Shown: piece after piece, positions 1 to 11,500 of the stretch
How the letters are laid out: each line of letters opens with the position of its first letter
How positions within the stretch are numbered: position 1 is the stretch's first letter
Source of the DNA: Saussurea involucrata
Lineage: Eukaryota > Streptophyta > Magnoliopsida > Asterales > Asteraceae
Reading direction: 5' to 3'
Assembly (NCBI GenBank): GCA_033807775.1
Contig: CM066314.1
Coordinates: 93,908,929-93,972,928, forward strand
DNA length: 64,000 bases
Notes under the pieces: generated by a model
The model's input: only the letters and a program-made list of their open reading frames with translations
Told to the model about the DNA's origin: nothing
The model's database searches: none
Position numbers and translations under genes: made by a program

Positions 1-308
1 GATGAACTTCTCATCAAGGAAGAACCTTTTGACGGATAGGATCGCCTTGTAATTCTTTCTATCCTTATCTGTCTACATCTTTTGTACATGTAATTTTATT
101 TGTTGTACTTGTAATTTTTTCCACTTCCCTATGTAATCTTTACGAAGTTTAAAGAAAAATTTCAGCGAATGTACTTTACTCCATCAGTACTGAAAAGATC
201 CCAGAAAATAGTAAAAGGGACAAATATTTTATGAGTTCTTTTTATCCTTATGTTTTCATTAAATAGCAATTTTCTCTGTTGATATGTCATAATCAAATAG
301 GGGAAGAT
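1..308 (+). mobile_element. 3' internal end of element H (Sirevirus-like)
   Basis: The window opens inside a plus-strand LTR retrotransposon. Positions 1-39 read as an open frame ending DELLIKEEPFDG then stop, which could be the tail of an ORF3-type protein; this is inferred only from position. Positions 40-295 are A/T-rich and noncoding. A polypurine tract, ATAGGGGAAGAT, ends at 308 directly against the LTR, which fixes the orientation as plus. The rest of the element lies left of the window. Confidence 0.6.
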
Positions 309-1172
309 TGTTGATCCAAACCCTCATTGATTTGATAATGACCCTCTCTTAAACACTTAGTGGAAATTGTAAGTAAACAATATGTATCAGAGTTTCACTA
401 TCGCTGATAAGTACTAAGACTTTACAGTACCGCTGATAGGAACTCTCACTCTTTAGATTAGATACTCAGCGAACACTGTTCATCATCATATAGCTCTGAG
501 CCTGTTCAGTCTATGAGATGATCGCTGATAAGTTAGTTGTTTACTTATGATCTCTAAAGACAAGTTTCACGTCAACCAAAGTTCTACGCTAAAATCGAAG
601 ATCAAGCCCAAGAACCAGCGATCGCTGAACTTTATCATTCGCTGATAAAGATCTAACTCAACGAAAGCTGATCATGAAGTCTCCCTGTATGTTACTATTG
701 TCTTACCTCCCTTGCACGTCTCCGTACGAACTGTCAGAACGGACATCTCTTTTGTCTGTAATCGTACAACAACTCTGATTCTACACTGTGCACCATGCGG
801 CTACTAAGGTTGTCTACAAAGGTCAATGACATGCAACCATTCAGCTGCTGCCACGTGTAAAGCCACACTGCCATGCATTAAATGCATGCAGTATATAAGA
901 AGAACCTTACTTCAGTTTTGAAGTGTGCTCAGACCACCTTCTTATTTTCTTATTGTTAAGTTATTATTCGTAATTTCTTTAACTCTTTCTAGTGCAAGAA
1001 ACTTAGTGTTCTTAACTTGTTAAGATTAGGTTTATCCTTAATCTTGTTCCGCAACAAGTTGTAAATTGTCTTGATTTATCAATAAACAATTTAGAAAAGT
1101 AAAAACGTGTGTTTGTATTCAACCCCCCCCCCCCCCCCTTCTACAAACATATATAGCCCTTCGGGACCAACA
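309..1172 (+). mobile_element. 3' LTR of element H
   Basis: The LTR starts TGTTGATCC just after a polypurine tract and ends GGGACCAACA, giving TG...CA ends and 864 bp. It holds a G-box CACGTG at 852-857 and a TATATAA box at 892-898. Its U3 is rich in CGCTGATAA words (around 401, 431, 531 and 639) and has a perfect 12-bp palindrome CAGCGATCGCTG at 616-627. A run of 16 C sits at 1123-1138. A truncated relative lies at 7197-7509. The downstream half of a target duplication would be ttaac at 1173-1177, but the upstream copy is outside the window. Confidence 0.85.
852..898 (+). promoter_or_regulatory. LTR core promoter of H: G-box and TATA box
   Basis: CACGTG at 852-857 lies about 40 bp upstream of TATATAA at 892-898 inside the H LTR. 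This is the usual layout of a plant pol II promoter with a bZIP/bHLH-type site. The activity is inferred. Confidence 0.55.
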
Positions 1173-2224
1173 TTAACTTTCGGTTCAAACAGAAAAGTGC
1201 AACACACTTCAGAAAATTACGCGGTATGGTAGAAAATTGAAGATATATCGATCAAAGATAATCAGAGTTATAACATCTGAGTTTGTTCAGAGGTTGTTCT
1301 AATTTCGATCATGAGTATTCAGAATTATGATCCTTCTGTTCAGAATTCTGATCAGAGACTAAAGGCATTTAGATTTCATTTATGTTGATTCAGAATTACA
1401 AGGCTATTCAATATTCAGAATCAATTCGTGGGTTGTCAGAAGTCCATTCAGAGCTTGTTAAAGTGATTTCAATGTTGAGCTTAATCATAATTCAGACTCC
1501 AATATTCAGAACTTTATCTTGTGTAGTCAGAATTTCAGAGTTGGAATTTTTTTTTCAGAGTTCTTTAGGTTCAGAATTCTGATTGACTTACTCAGAATTC
1601 TGATTGACCTACTCAGAACTTTTACTTAGAATTCTCAGAACAAAAGTGTAATACTTGACAGATTTGCGCACATGTCGTACTTTGTTCAGAACTCCCTCCT
1701 CGAAGCTCCAAATTTGACGAGTCCAGATGCGTTAGTTTCCAAAGACACAGATGAACATTTTTTATGTTTTGGGTTTCATCTGAATCAGTGTGCTTAATTA
1801 ATTGTCAGAATCTGTGTTAAAGTCAGAGGACACTTGCTGGACAGAAAGCTGCGTTTTTTACTCTATTTCTCCCAACTTTCAGAAAGGTGTTCAATCGTCT
1901 ATTTTTATGGATCCAAGCTGAGTTATTAAAGTGTGTTGAGACACTCCCTCCTCTGATCTTAATGGATTAAGATCTTGAGATTAATGGTCATTGAACTCAA
2001 ATTTCAAAGACGGATTCTGTGTTACAAACTGAGGTGTTTTCAGTCGAACTTATTGCACATTGGATCAGATATTAAAGTTGAAACTTGTGAAGAATAAGAG
2101 CAAATTTTGAGGGGAAGCTTGGATAGATTTGCAAGACATGAAGATGTGCAACACTAAAGTTTTCAAAGAAATCAAGGGGGAGATCATTTGAAGATGCTTT
2201 CTTTATAAAACTTTAGGGGGAGAT
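1173..2224 (+). mobile_element. 3' internal region of element I (noncoding)
   Basis: I see no conserved protein here. The stretch is noncoding sequence of a plus-strand element whose LTR begins at 2225. Between about 1320 and 1640 it repeats the palindromic word TCAGAATTCTGA and variants, as in the A family. Several PPT-like purine tracts occur near the end (about 2112, 2174 and 2215), and the last, AGGGGGAGAT at 2215-2224, abuts the LTR. The H element appears to have inserted at the left edge. Confidence 0.6.
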
Positions 2225-2576
2225 TGTTGGGTGTAGAAAGCCCCAATTATATAGAATGTTTTATAAAGTCCATGTAAAGACAAGAAAAGTCAAATGTGTT
2301 GTAATTAGCTTTGTAAGTCTTTTGGGCATTGGGAGTTTAATGGGAGTTAAATGGGCTTGGGCCCATGTCATGTAATTAGACACTATAAATAAGTGTATTG
2401 GGCTTCATTTGTAAGTAAGAGACTTTGATAGACAGATCCATTGAGAGAGAAATTCATTGTAACGTCTTGTAATTCACAGATTGTTAATAAATCAAATGAC
2501 CAGTTGTTGTGAATACGATCTTGAATGTTCGTTCTATATTGAATCTTGATTATCTGTGATGATTATGGAACCTACA
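2225..2576 (+). mobile_element. 3' LTR of element I
   Basis: TGTTGGGTGTAG directly follows a PPT, and the candidate end CCTACA at 2576 gives TG...CA ends and 352 bp. A TATAAATA-type box lies near 2386. No second copy is in the window, so the right boundary is inferred from the CA terminus alone. Confidence 0.6.
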
Positions 2577-3372
2577 GTATGGTAAAATCATCTAAAGGTC
2601 TCTTTGCTTCACGATAGCTAACATTGAACTCAAGACATAGATCTGAATCATGAGTATGTTCAATAATTATGTTTCTCGATCCCAACTTGATTTGAGTGTA
2701 TAAGTACTATTGGTCCCACCAATTTATTGTGCATGGCCATGCTATTTTCTCAAATCATGTCATTGAGAGACCCATAGATATCTCTCTCAACTTGAGAGAA
2801 GCAAATCCCATATTGCATTACACGACTCGTACACAGCTTATATCATATCTAATGTAGCCCTTATAATCATCCGGTTAAGGACAACGCTAGACTACATAAA
2901 GCATAACACTCCGCATGTATGAAGTCCGAATGCATATCTCAGGTCTAAACACTAAAGATGGTACTATTTCAAGATTCACTTTATGACGTCGATCTATGAA
3001 GCGATCCTGAATGTGGGTCGTGTCGAACTTTTGTACACCGACCAAAGCATGTGACCTTGGTTGCACCTAGTGCACTTCTAACTTGGACCATAACTAGGCT
3101 TCACAATGGTCTTAGTTTACTACTACTCCCCAAGTAATAATTGACCAAGGACAATTTAGAACAATATGATCATCATGTTATTCAAGAATTTAAACATGCT
3201 AATATAGAACACAGTAATGCAAATGTAAATACTCATACCTAGTATGCCGTTACCATTTATATAACAAAACTGTTCAATGTTACAAAGTTTAAAGTATTGC
3301 TAAAATTAAAGATAAAAGCATAGAGTCATAAAATCTCAAACCTATAGGACTAGTGTGAGCATCATGCTTGTT

Positions 3373-6300
3373 CTGACTCATAGATTTTGGTAAATGGATA
3401 TGTCAGATTAGCATCTGAACAAACTTTGCATATCTTCACAACACCTCGATATATAATCTCACAAATCAGGTGATATAGTCTAAGAATATGCTTGGAGTAC
3501 TGGTATGATGAATTTCGTTTCCCATATCTTCACATCACCTCAACAGGGTCGTATATACTAGGAATCACTCCAAGGTCTGTGATAAATTTCTTCATCCATA
3601 CACCTTCCTTTGCAGCATCTAATGCTTCAATATACTCCGACTCTGTAGTGGAATCTGTAATAGTGCTCTGCTTATAGCTCTTCCAACATACCACACCACC
3701 ATTTAAAACAAACACATAGCCTGAATGTGATTTCAAGTCATCATGGTCGGTTTGGAAGCTAGCATATGTGTATCCTCGGACACAAAGATCTCATTCCAAA
3801 CCAACTTATAGAAAAAACATGTCCTTAGTCCTTCTCAAGTACTTAAAGATATTCTTTACTGCTACCCAGTAATCTTCACCCGGGTTTGACTGATATCGAC
3901 TGGTCATACTCAAAGAGTATGAGGCATCAGGTCTTGCCTAAAACCTAGCATACATAATGGTTCCAATTGCTGAAGCATAGGGAACACCCTTCATTCGATC
4001 AATCTATTGCCTTGTACTTAGGCATTGAGCTTTTCTTAAATTCACCCCATGTACCATTGGCAAGTTACCTCTCTTGGAACTCTCCATCTTGAAGCGTTTC
4101 AAGATTTTGTCAATGTATGTACTTTGGCTTAATACAATTAAGCGTTTGGACTTATTTGGATATATCTTGATGCCAAGGATAAAGGTTGCTTCTCCTAAAT
4201 CTTTCATCATGTAACATTTCCCAAGCCAGGGTTTTCCACTATCAAGTGTAGGGATGTCATTGTTGATCATAAATATGTCATCAACATACAATATTAGGAA
4301 TACTACAATGCTCCCACTGGTTTTCATACATACACAAGGATCATCTTCATTTTGAGCAAAACCAAATTTCTAGATTTTGTCATCAAAACGAAGATTCCAA
4401 CTTTGAGATGTCAGCGTTAGCACATAAATGGACCATTGCAGTTTGCAAACCCCATAAGGATGTTTGGGATGCTCAAAACCTTCTGTTTGTACCATGTACA
4501 TGTCCTCGCTCAAAGTTCCGTTAAGGAATGCGATTTTGACATCCATTTGCCATATTTCATAATTAGATATGCAGCTATGGCAAGTAGAATCCTGATAGAT
4601 TTGACCATGGCTACTGGAGAAAATGTCTCATCATAATCGACTCCTTAAGTCTGCGTGAAACCTTTTGCTACCACCCTAGCTTTGTAGGTTTTCACAGCCC
4701 CATCCATGTCGGTTTTCTTTTTCAAAATCCATTTGTACCCAATCACTTTGTAGCCTTTGGGAGCATCAACTAAGTTCCAAACTTGGTTGTCAGACATGGA
4801 TTGGATCTCCGCCTTCATGGAATCATGCCATTTATCAGATTCTATACCTGATATGACATCCTTAAAGGTCATCAGTTCATCATGAACCGTGTCATCGTTT
4901 CCTATGAGATAGCCATATCTCTCGGGCTCATGAATAATCCTACTCGATCTATGAACTTTGCATCTCATCATTTTCTTCAACAACTTGTTGAGCTTCAACA
5001 TCTTATTGATTGCCTTGTGGATATTCAACATCTTGTTGATTGTTAGACATAGATTGGATCTTAGCCTTCATGGAATCATGCCATTTATCTGATTCTATAC
5101 CTTATATGGCATCCTTAAAGGTCATCAGTTCATCATGAACCGTGTCATTGTTTCCTATGAGATAGCCATATCTCCCGGGCTCATGAATAATCCTACTCGA
5201 TATACCAACTTTGCATCTCGTCATTTTCTTCAACAACTTGTTGAGCTTCAACATCTTATTGATTGTCGTGTGGATATTCAACATCTTGTTGATTGTCAGT
5301 GTCAACCAACATGTCATTTTGTGGTTCATGAATATCTTCATGATCTACCACACCATCTTTCGTGGTTTTCGTTATAACACCATTCTCTAAGAATTCACCA
5401 CGACAAGCATCAAATACTATGTTCTCGCCAAGATCGTAGAAGTAGTACCCAATAGTCTCTTTGGGATACCCCACAAATATGACTCTTTTGGATCTAGGTT
5501 CAAGCTTCCAATAAGCTTCTTGCTTAACATAAGCATCACAACCACATACCCTCGTATAAGATAGTTTTGGGATTTTCCCAATCCATAACTCATATGGGTT
5601 TTTGTTGCCACCTTTGGTTGGTACATTGTTTAGTATATGTGCAACAGTTTCTAGGACGTAGCCCCTAAACACTTTTAGGCATAGAGGCACGACTCATCAT
5701 AGAGCAAACCATATCCAATAGGGTTCGATTTCTCCTCTCAGATACACCATTATGTTTTGGTGTTCTAGGTGGAGTAAGTTAGGAAATGATTCCACGACTT
5801 CTAAGATGATCGTGAAATTCTTGACTCAAATACTCACGGCCTCTATCCGATCTAAGGGATTTTATTTTCTTGCCAAGTTGTCTCTCTACTTCATTTTGAA
5901 ACTCTTTGAAAACCTCAAAGACTTCAGACTTATGTTTTAACAGGTAAAAATACCCATATGTACTCAAATCATCATTGAAAGTAATGAAGTAGTAATGACC
6001 ATTTCTTGTAGCTGCATTGAGTGTGCACACATCAGTGTGAATCACATCAATCCAATTACTAGCCCTTTCAGGCTTGCCTATAAAAGGCTCCTTTGCCATC
6101 TTTCCAAATAAACAAGACTCGCATACATCGAATGAATCATCACATGATTCCAACACTCCTTCCGATTGGAGTTTGACAATGCGTTTCTTTTTTAGATGGC
6201 CAAGACGACAATGCCACAAGTATGTCTTACTCAAGATTAACTTGAGTCTCTTTGTGTTTACATTATACATTGAATTTGAGTTACCGTTATCATTCCAATC

Positions 6301-6650
6301 TATTTCATAACACCATTATGTGGTCTAGCCACAAAATACAAAACATTGTCAAAGTATGTAAAAATAGATCCATTACTGAAATTAAACATAAATTCAGTCT
6401 CATATATCAGGGCAAATGAAACAATATTCCTAGTGACAATAGGAATGTATAAACACTGTCTAAGTGCTATACTAAGGCCACTTGGAAGGTTCATATCATA
6501 TGTCCCTCGAGCAATAGCCGATACTTTAGCTCAATTGCCATCCTCAGCTTTCAATCGCTTCACTTCTTAGACCCCGTAAACTAGTACAAATGTGAGCACC
6601 ATATCCGGTATCCAATACGGAAGAGTCATAACTAGAAGTGAACAAATCAA
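3373..6650 (-). pseudogene. Copia pol pseudogene of element X
   Basis: Read on the minus strand, the pieces are in copia order: a protease-like DTGYGAH motif near 6630, a GAG-pre-integrase HxxxCH..CxxC region and integrase core (6270-5779) with SDRGREYL, an RT N-terminal half (5031-4645) and an RT C-terminal half with YVDD (4327-4004), then RNase H (3736-3373). Many stops and frameshifts separate them. A 253-bp tandem duplication lies between integrase and RT, and the RNase H has a short deletion or decay around 3530. Nothing here could make a working polyprotein. Confidence 0.85.
4792..5297. repeat. 253-bp tandem duplication inside element X pol
   Basis: The sequence from 4792 recurs from 5045 with a constant offset of 253 bp (AGACATGGATTGGATC against AGACATAGATTGGATC, and both ends run into CTTGTTGATTGT). 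The copies differ at scattered bases, so the duplication happened after insertion but is not new. Confidence 0.85.
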
Positions 6651-7160
6651 TGGTAAACATACCTAAGCTTCCGACTTTGTTTGCCTTCAACTTCTTGATC
6701 TCTGCTAGTAGGACAGGGCAGGATCTTTTTCATGACAGTTGAAGCAAACTGCTTCTTCAGGGATATTTCCTTTACCCTTTGCATCGGTAAAACTTCCAAC
6801 TTTTGCCTTTCCCTTGAAATCTTTAACCTTACCATCGTGCTTACTCTTCTTGGAACTTCCACCTTTCACCCTTATCATATTGACCTTTCTGGGTTTGGAT
6901 TATTCAATCTTGGATCTAATGCTTCTCTCAGCCGTTTGAAGCATACCATGCAACTCAGTGAGATACTTGTCTAAATCATTCATGTTTTAATTCATTCCAA
7001 ATTTTTCATATGACTTGGGCAAGGAATTTAGGACAAAATCAATTGCTAGTTCTTGTCCCATTGGAAAACAAGACACCCCAACCGGTCAACATATCTCTAC
7101 ATATTGGGATTCCTGATCATCCAATGACCGCATTGAAGCATAAGGATTCTTTTGTACGAC
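6650..7160 (-). pseudogene. gag remnant of element X
   Basis: On the minus strand this region reads as broken gag. A zinc-knuckle-like start CFNCHEK lies near 6750 in a shifted frame, and an ELHGMLQTAE-type helical segment lies near 6950, as in gag of BARE/TAR-like copia elements. The N-terminal half of gag and any leader are absent because the H-type LTR begins at 7197. Confidence 0.6.
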
Positions 7161-7196
7161 CCTAAAGAATCACGTGATTTTGGTAGCATTATATTA

Positions 7197-7509
7197 TGTT
7201 GATCTAAACCCACGGTGTTTGATAATGACTCTGAGAAACACTTAGTGAAAATTGTAAGTAGACAATATGTATTAATGTTTTGTCATCAAGAAAATATACT
7301 AAGTCTGTATAGTATCGCTGATGAAAAACAAACGCTTTAAATTTATACTTCAGCGAACGCTGTACATCAATGAGCCCTGAGCATGTTCAGTCTCACTGAT
7401 GATCGCTGATAACTTATATTGTTTACGTATGATCCCTAAAGACAAGATTCATGCCAACTATGTTCAACGCTGAAGTGGAAGATCAAGCCAAAGAACCAGT
7501 GACTATGTC
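7197..7509 (+). mobile_element. Truncated H-type LTR
   Basis: TGTTGATCTAAACCC aligns with the start of the H LTR at 309 and stays alignable for about 310 bp, including the CGCTGAT words and CAGCGAACGCTG near 7355. The match stops near 7505, where a minus-oriented LTR begins. It is probably a 5' or solo LTR cut by insertion of element C. Five bases, atgtc (7505-7509), precede the insertion. Confidence 0.75.
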
Positions 7510-8041
7510 TGTTGATCCCACTTTAGACTCACAAATGATATACCAACAAACGGTTCAGGGCAGAGTATAAAACTGTGTAAGTGCGGAAGCGTTTTTACGA
7601 ATAGTTTGAGATGAATGTATGGTAGACTACACACAAAATAGAAGAGTAAAAGTTGTAAATAACAAGGTTTTAGCTCAATGATTCATCTCTATTTGGTTCT
7701 TCAAGATTACACCAAGAACACCGTGAAGTATGTGTATTACAGATACATGCTCTAAACTGGTGTATGTGTGTTGTGCAATTGTTTTTGGAAAAGTCTGGGA
7801 GAGCCTTTTGTTTATACTAAGTGACAGGGGATAAATAGTACACGGGTACATGAGACAAGGTCGTGGGACTGATCCTAGTATACGTTAATGTAGTGCGCCG
7901 CTATCTGCAAAAGTTGTTACCTCTCTGAAGATGACACATGGAAAGTGGAGGATCACGCCTTGTACTATTGTTCTTCAGGATCTTCGTACAGCAGAGTCAT
8001 GTGAGGGGACACCTGTCCTTGTCTTTGTTTTCAAGTATCTT
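7510..8041 (-). mobile_element. Minus-oriented LTR, probably the truncated 3' LTR of element C
   Basis: Read on the minus strand this ends GGGATCAACA at 7510 and carries the GCTTCCGC block near the LTR end that is also seen in the E LTR. It also has a CTTTCCATGTGTCAT block matching CTTTCCACGTGTCAT in E. Its other end is cut by the A-family LTR at 8042. Orientation and position fit the 3' LTR of minus-strand element C, whose pol and ORF3 lie to the right. That assignment is inferred, because no second C LTR can be compared. Confidence 0.55.
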
Positions 8042-8699
8042 TGTTAGATCTAGAGTTTTGTCAAAAACACAACTGTTAAGATCTGATCTGAAGAATCAGA
8101 GTTCTGAGTAAGAAGACTCAGAAGTTCTGATCAGAGAATAATGAAAAGATTACAAGTATGGAAGTTGGTCAGAAGACTCAGAAGTTCTGAGTAGAAGACT
8201 CAGAAGTTCTGAGTGAGAAATCTCAAAGGATTCTAAGTGTTGGATTCTGACTTGAAGGTTCAGAGTTCTGAGTAGGAGACTCAGAACTTCTGATTATGAA
8301 GACAAATGTTCTGAAGCGCCTATTCAGAAGTATGTTCAGAAGTTCTGAACAACATGTTCAGAACTTATATCTTAGGATGTTTTCATTTATATTCAGTTAC
8401 TAATTAGGACACATGTAATTGTTCTATTAGTCTGTTTCTTTTATGTACTGTAGCTTTAGTCTTTCCTTAAACAGTATATATAGGAGTTAGCAACTGTATG
8501 CTAATAGATTTTTTGGCTAATCTTTGGCATAATTTTCCCGCATATATTTGTATTCATCTTTTGTAATCTTTGAGATACTCGCTCTCTAAGATCTGTAATT
8601 CTGTTCTTCTTTGAATACAAATTAGTCTGATCAAATTACTTGTCAATTACTATTACATACATTGATATATTGATTGTAAGAGTGAATCCTGGACTTTCA
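8042..8699 (+). mobile_element. 5' LTR of A-related subfamily A2
   Basis: It begins TGTTAGATCTAG and ends GGACTTTCA, followed two bases later by a PBS. At 658 bp it is longer than and clearly diverged from the other A-family LTRs (465-514 bp), with extra copies of the CAGAAGTTCTGA word. A TATATATA box lies near 8473. It differs so much from the LTR at 13955 that the two cannot be the pair of one recent insertion. Confidence 0.85.
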
Positions 8700-8701
8700 A
8701 T

Positions 8702-8713
8702 TGGTATCAGAGC
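8702..8713 (+). other. Primer-binding site, initiator-Met tRNA type (A2)
   Basis: TGGTATCAGAGC lies two bases after the LTR end. It is complementary to the 3' end of plant initiator-Met tRNA, the usual primer of copia elements. Confidence 0.9.
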
Positions 8714-8896
8714 CAATCAACAAACAAATTCGTCCAAGAATGTGTTTGATCGCATTCTTGAAGTTTCTTGATCAATTCGACAATTGATTCCGCTGTTGCT
8801 AACAATTCTTGAATTCCTAACAATTCTTGAATTCGTTTCTATCATTGATTCAAGAAATTTGAATTTGTCTTTCTGTTGAATCGATATCTTACAATC

Positions 8897-10466
8897 AAGT
8901 CATCCAAAGATTTTCTCTCTATGCTGATTAATTCTCGAAATTAAACAGAGATCACAGGTATGTTTTCGAAATTCTTGATTGGTTTCTTGATCAGAGTGAT
9001 TATATCTGCTGCATGCTGATTAGTATTCAAATTTTTGTTGAAAAGAAGATTTCATTAATTCATGTACTCTAACTGTTTGATGAAATGCATGTGACAGATT
9101 TGATTAATTCTTGCATGTTCTAGATTTGTGTTGATTCTCATTTTTGATCATAATTCATAGTTGATATTCGAATTTGTCATTTCATCATGCCTGAGATTAT
9201 TGAAGTTTTTGTGAGACCTGCAATTTCTATAACCAGTTCAGACAATTTACAAAAATTAAGTCCTGTAAAAGCAAAAGAAACAATTTCTGAACCAAAAACT
9301 GAGATTGTTCATTTTGAATGCAAGATTGCTAATCTTCAAGCAAAACAAGACGAAAATGCAAAAGTTATAAAGATTTTGCAAAAAGAGAAATCTGATTTTC
9401 TAAAGGATTTTGAAAAGGTTCAAGAAAACATAAAGTTGTTAGAAAAAGAGAATGTTGATTTGAAAGAGAAAGGCAATTTTAGAAGAAAGATGTTGACAGA
9501 GTCTGAAAATAGAATCAAATCATGTGAAATGAAAAATTGTCAACTCTTGAAACAGATCTATGATTTTGAACAAGTTCTTATACTTGAAAGAGTGAAATTT
9601 GAGAAAGAGAGAAGAGACTTTCAAACTGAGAGGAAAGGTTTTGAAACAAAGTCTGTTGAATTATCTTTGAAAATTTCTGATTTGGAGAAAATTCTTGCAA
9701 AAGAAAGAAAAGAGTTTGAATGCAAGAAAAATGTTTTTCAAAAAGAAAAGATTGGTTTTGAGAAAAAGAAAACAGGAATGTTAAATGAGTTTTCTGTAAA
9801 AATCAATGAGTTGGAGAAAGAGTTAGAAGATGGAAGGAAAGAGACTGAAAAGAAGAAGGTAAATGGCTTTAAAGAAAAATGCTTAAAAGATGAGTTTGAG
9901 AAGGAAAATAAAGTTTTTCATTTGGAGATAAGGAGGCTTATTAAGAAATTATCTGATTTATCAACTAAAATCATGATAGAGAGGAAGTCCAAATCTGATT
10001 TGCAGTCAAGGTTTGATTTGTATGTAAAAAAGATAGGGAATTTGAAACGAAAGTTGTTGACAAATCAAATCATAGTTCAAAAGATCAGATTCGTTCTTCT
10101 AATCTGTTTTATGAATCTTCTATTGATAAATCTTATAATTGTTCTTTTAAAAAAGATAAAAATGGAATGGAGAGTTAAAGGAACAACTTCCAAGAAAGAA
10201 GTGCCAAAATCAAAAGTTCCTAATTCAAATGTCAAGAAGAACAATACATTTCAAAGAAAATCTTTTGTTAAACCTGATGTGATTTATTCTGTAATCAATT
10301 AGTCAGAGTTGCACAAAAGAAACTTTGTTGTTCATATTGTGGGACTAATGATTTTGTGAACAATAATTTTATTCAGCACTGGTATGGTTCTTATAGAATA
10401 TCTGCATATGCTACTGCACCTAACAAACCTGGACCCAAGTTCATATGGGTACCAAAGTCAACTTAA
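8897..10466 (+). pseudogene. gag pseudogene of A2, start codon lost and N-terminal domains deleted
   Basis: The position equivalent to the A-family gag start reads AAG at 8897-8899 instead of ATG, in an otherwise similar context (cttacaatc before it, Ser-Ser-Lys after it). The N-terminal UBN2-like region and zinc knuckle are missing. From 9187 an open frame to 10302 encodes the coiled-coil half of gag, rich in Lys and Glu; its PEIIEVFVRPA start matches the gag of A at about residue 595. A frameshift near 10300 then puts the C-terminal segment (CSYCGTND..., ending GPKFIWVPKST) into another frame up to 10466. Confidence 0.75.
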
Positions 10467-10478
10467 TCTGTTTTGCAG
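10433..10478 (+). other. gag-end hairpin and pyrimidine/CAG tract (A2)
   Basis: ACCCA at 10433 can pair with TGGGT at 10446-10450, and 20-odd bases later comes CTGTTTTGCAG ending at 10478. The same pair of signals sits at the gag-pol boundary of A, D and C. Here it is followed not by pol but by noncoding sequence like the post-pol region of D. Confidence 0.5.
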
Positions 10479-11397
10479 GTTATTCATGTGTAGAGCTGAA
10501 TGATAATACTGACACATGACTTAAAACCGATGCTGTGCTTAAATTGAGAATCTTGACTTTTGGATAATTCAGTCCAAAACTAGGTCTGAATGTGATTATG
10601 GACTTACAATTTGTCTCATCTTGATTATGGATTTCTGATTCATACAGATCAATTTGTTGATTTTGAAGATTTTTTTTAAAAGTTCTGTTTACTATGGGGT
10701 TATCGAACTCGTAGTTGTGGGTGTTTTTAGTAGAAAACATTTCCAGAGAATGTGTTCAGAATCACATTTTGAGCAACCCTGCAAATTTTGGTTGAAAAAT
10801 TCTGATTTTTGAGCAAGTTATGGTGGTTTGAAGTTCAGAATGTTCAAAAATCACAAAATCCAAACATTTTTCTAAGGAATTTTCTCTGGATAGTTTTATC
10901 AGAATTCTGACTCTCTTACTCAGAAGTTCTGACTCTACTACTCAGAATTCTGACTCAACTAATCAGAATTCTGACTCTGATACTTAGAATTTTGAACAAG
11001 TTACTCAGACTTCCGACTCTACTACTCAGAATTCTGACTCAACTAATCAGAATTCTGACTCTGATACTTAGAATTTTGAGCAAGTAACTCAGAATTCTGA
11101 CTCTTCTAATCAGAATTCTGACTCAACTACTCAGAATTTGGATTTTTTATATCTAATGAGGAATCATCGTAGATGATTACCAAAATCTCTTGATTTTGCA
11201 GGATTATCTTGATTTCAGAGGAAGTATTGACTCAAAATTTAATCTGATTGTTTCAAGATAAAGTTCAAAACCCGTGATTCAACGTTTTAGGTTTTTGAAC
11301 ATATCAGTTCAAAACCCGTACTTAAATGACTATGGCTTCTGAATAATTCAGTTTAGGACCCGTACTTCAGAGACTAAGACTTCTAAACAAATCAGTT
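10479..11397 (+). mobile_element. A2 noncoding region with palindrome array
   Basis: No protein is supported. Between about 10905 and 11145 the palindrome TCAGAATTCTGA and variants recur about ten times, separated by short spacers such as CTCTACTAC. The block 11281-11395 matches the post-pol noncoding DNA of D at 37545-37655, both containing CATATCAGTTCAAAACCCGT. The match breaks at TTTAG near 11396, where an A-type pol fragment starts. Confidence 0.6.
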
Positions 11398-11500
11398 TAG
11401 ATTCAGGAGCTTCAAGACACATGACAGGTCAGAAGTCTTTTCTATCAAACTTCACAGAAAAGGCTGGAGGAGCAGTAAACTTTGGAAATAACAACAAAGG
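11398..11500 (+). pseudogene. Fragment of A-family pol (start of protease)
   Basis: About 100 bp reads as the protease start with DSGASRHMTG, nearly identical to A at 45008-45112. It is cut at AACAAAGG and fused to ORF3 sequence in a different frame, so no fusion protein results. Confidence 0.85.

Larger units (their letters stand above)
2577..7196 (-). mobile_element. Decayed minus-strand Ty1/copia element X
   Basis: Gag and pol remnants run right to left: gag remnant about 7160-6650, protease near 6630-6585, integrase 6270-5600, RT 5031-4004, RNase H 3736-3373. About 800 bp of noncoding sequence (2577-3372) follows pol on the minus strand; I see no gene in it. The pol type resembles the BARE/TAR/Tork side of copia rather than Sireviruses: the RNase H has an NGGVVCWKS-type motif and there is no ORF3. 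No LTR of its own is visible at either end. It is the oldest layer of the nest. Confidence 0.75.

Noticed and set aside
8702..8713. tRNA gene fragments at TGGTATCAGAGC sites
   Set aside because: Only 12 bases complementary to a tRNA 3' end, each exactly two bases after an LTR: primer-binding sites.
8955..8965. CACAGGTATGTT as a leader splice donor in A2
   Set aside because: The gag start is destroyed and no paired acceptor or conserved equivalent in A is visible.
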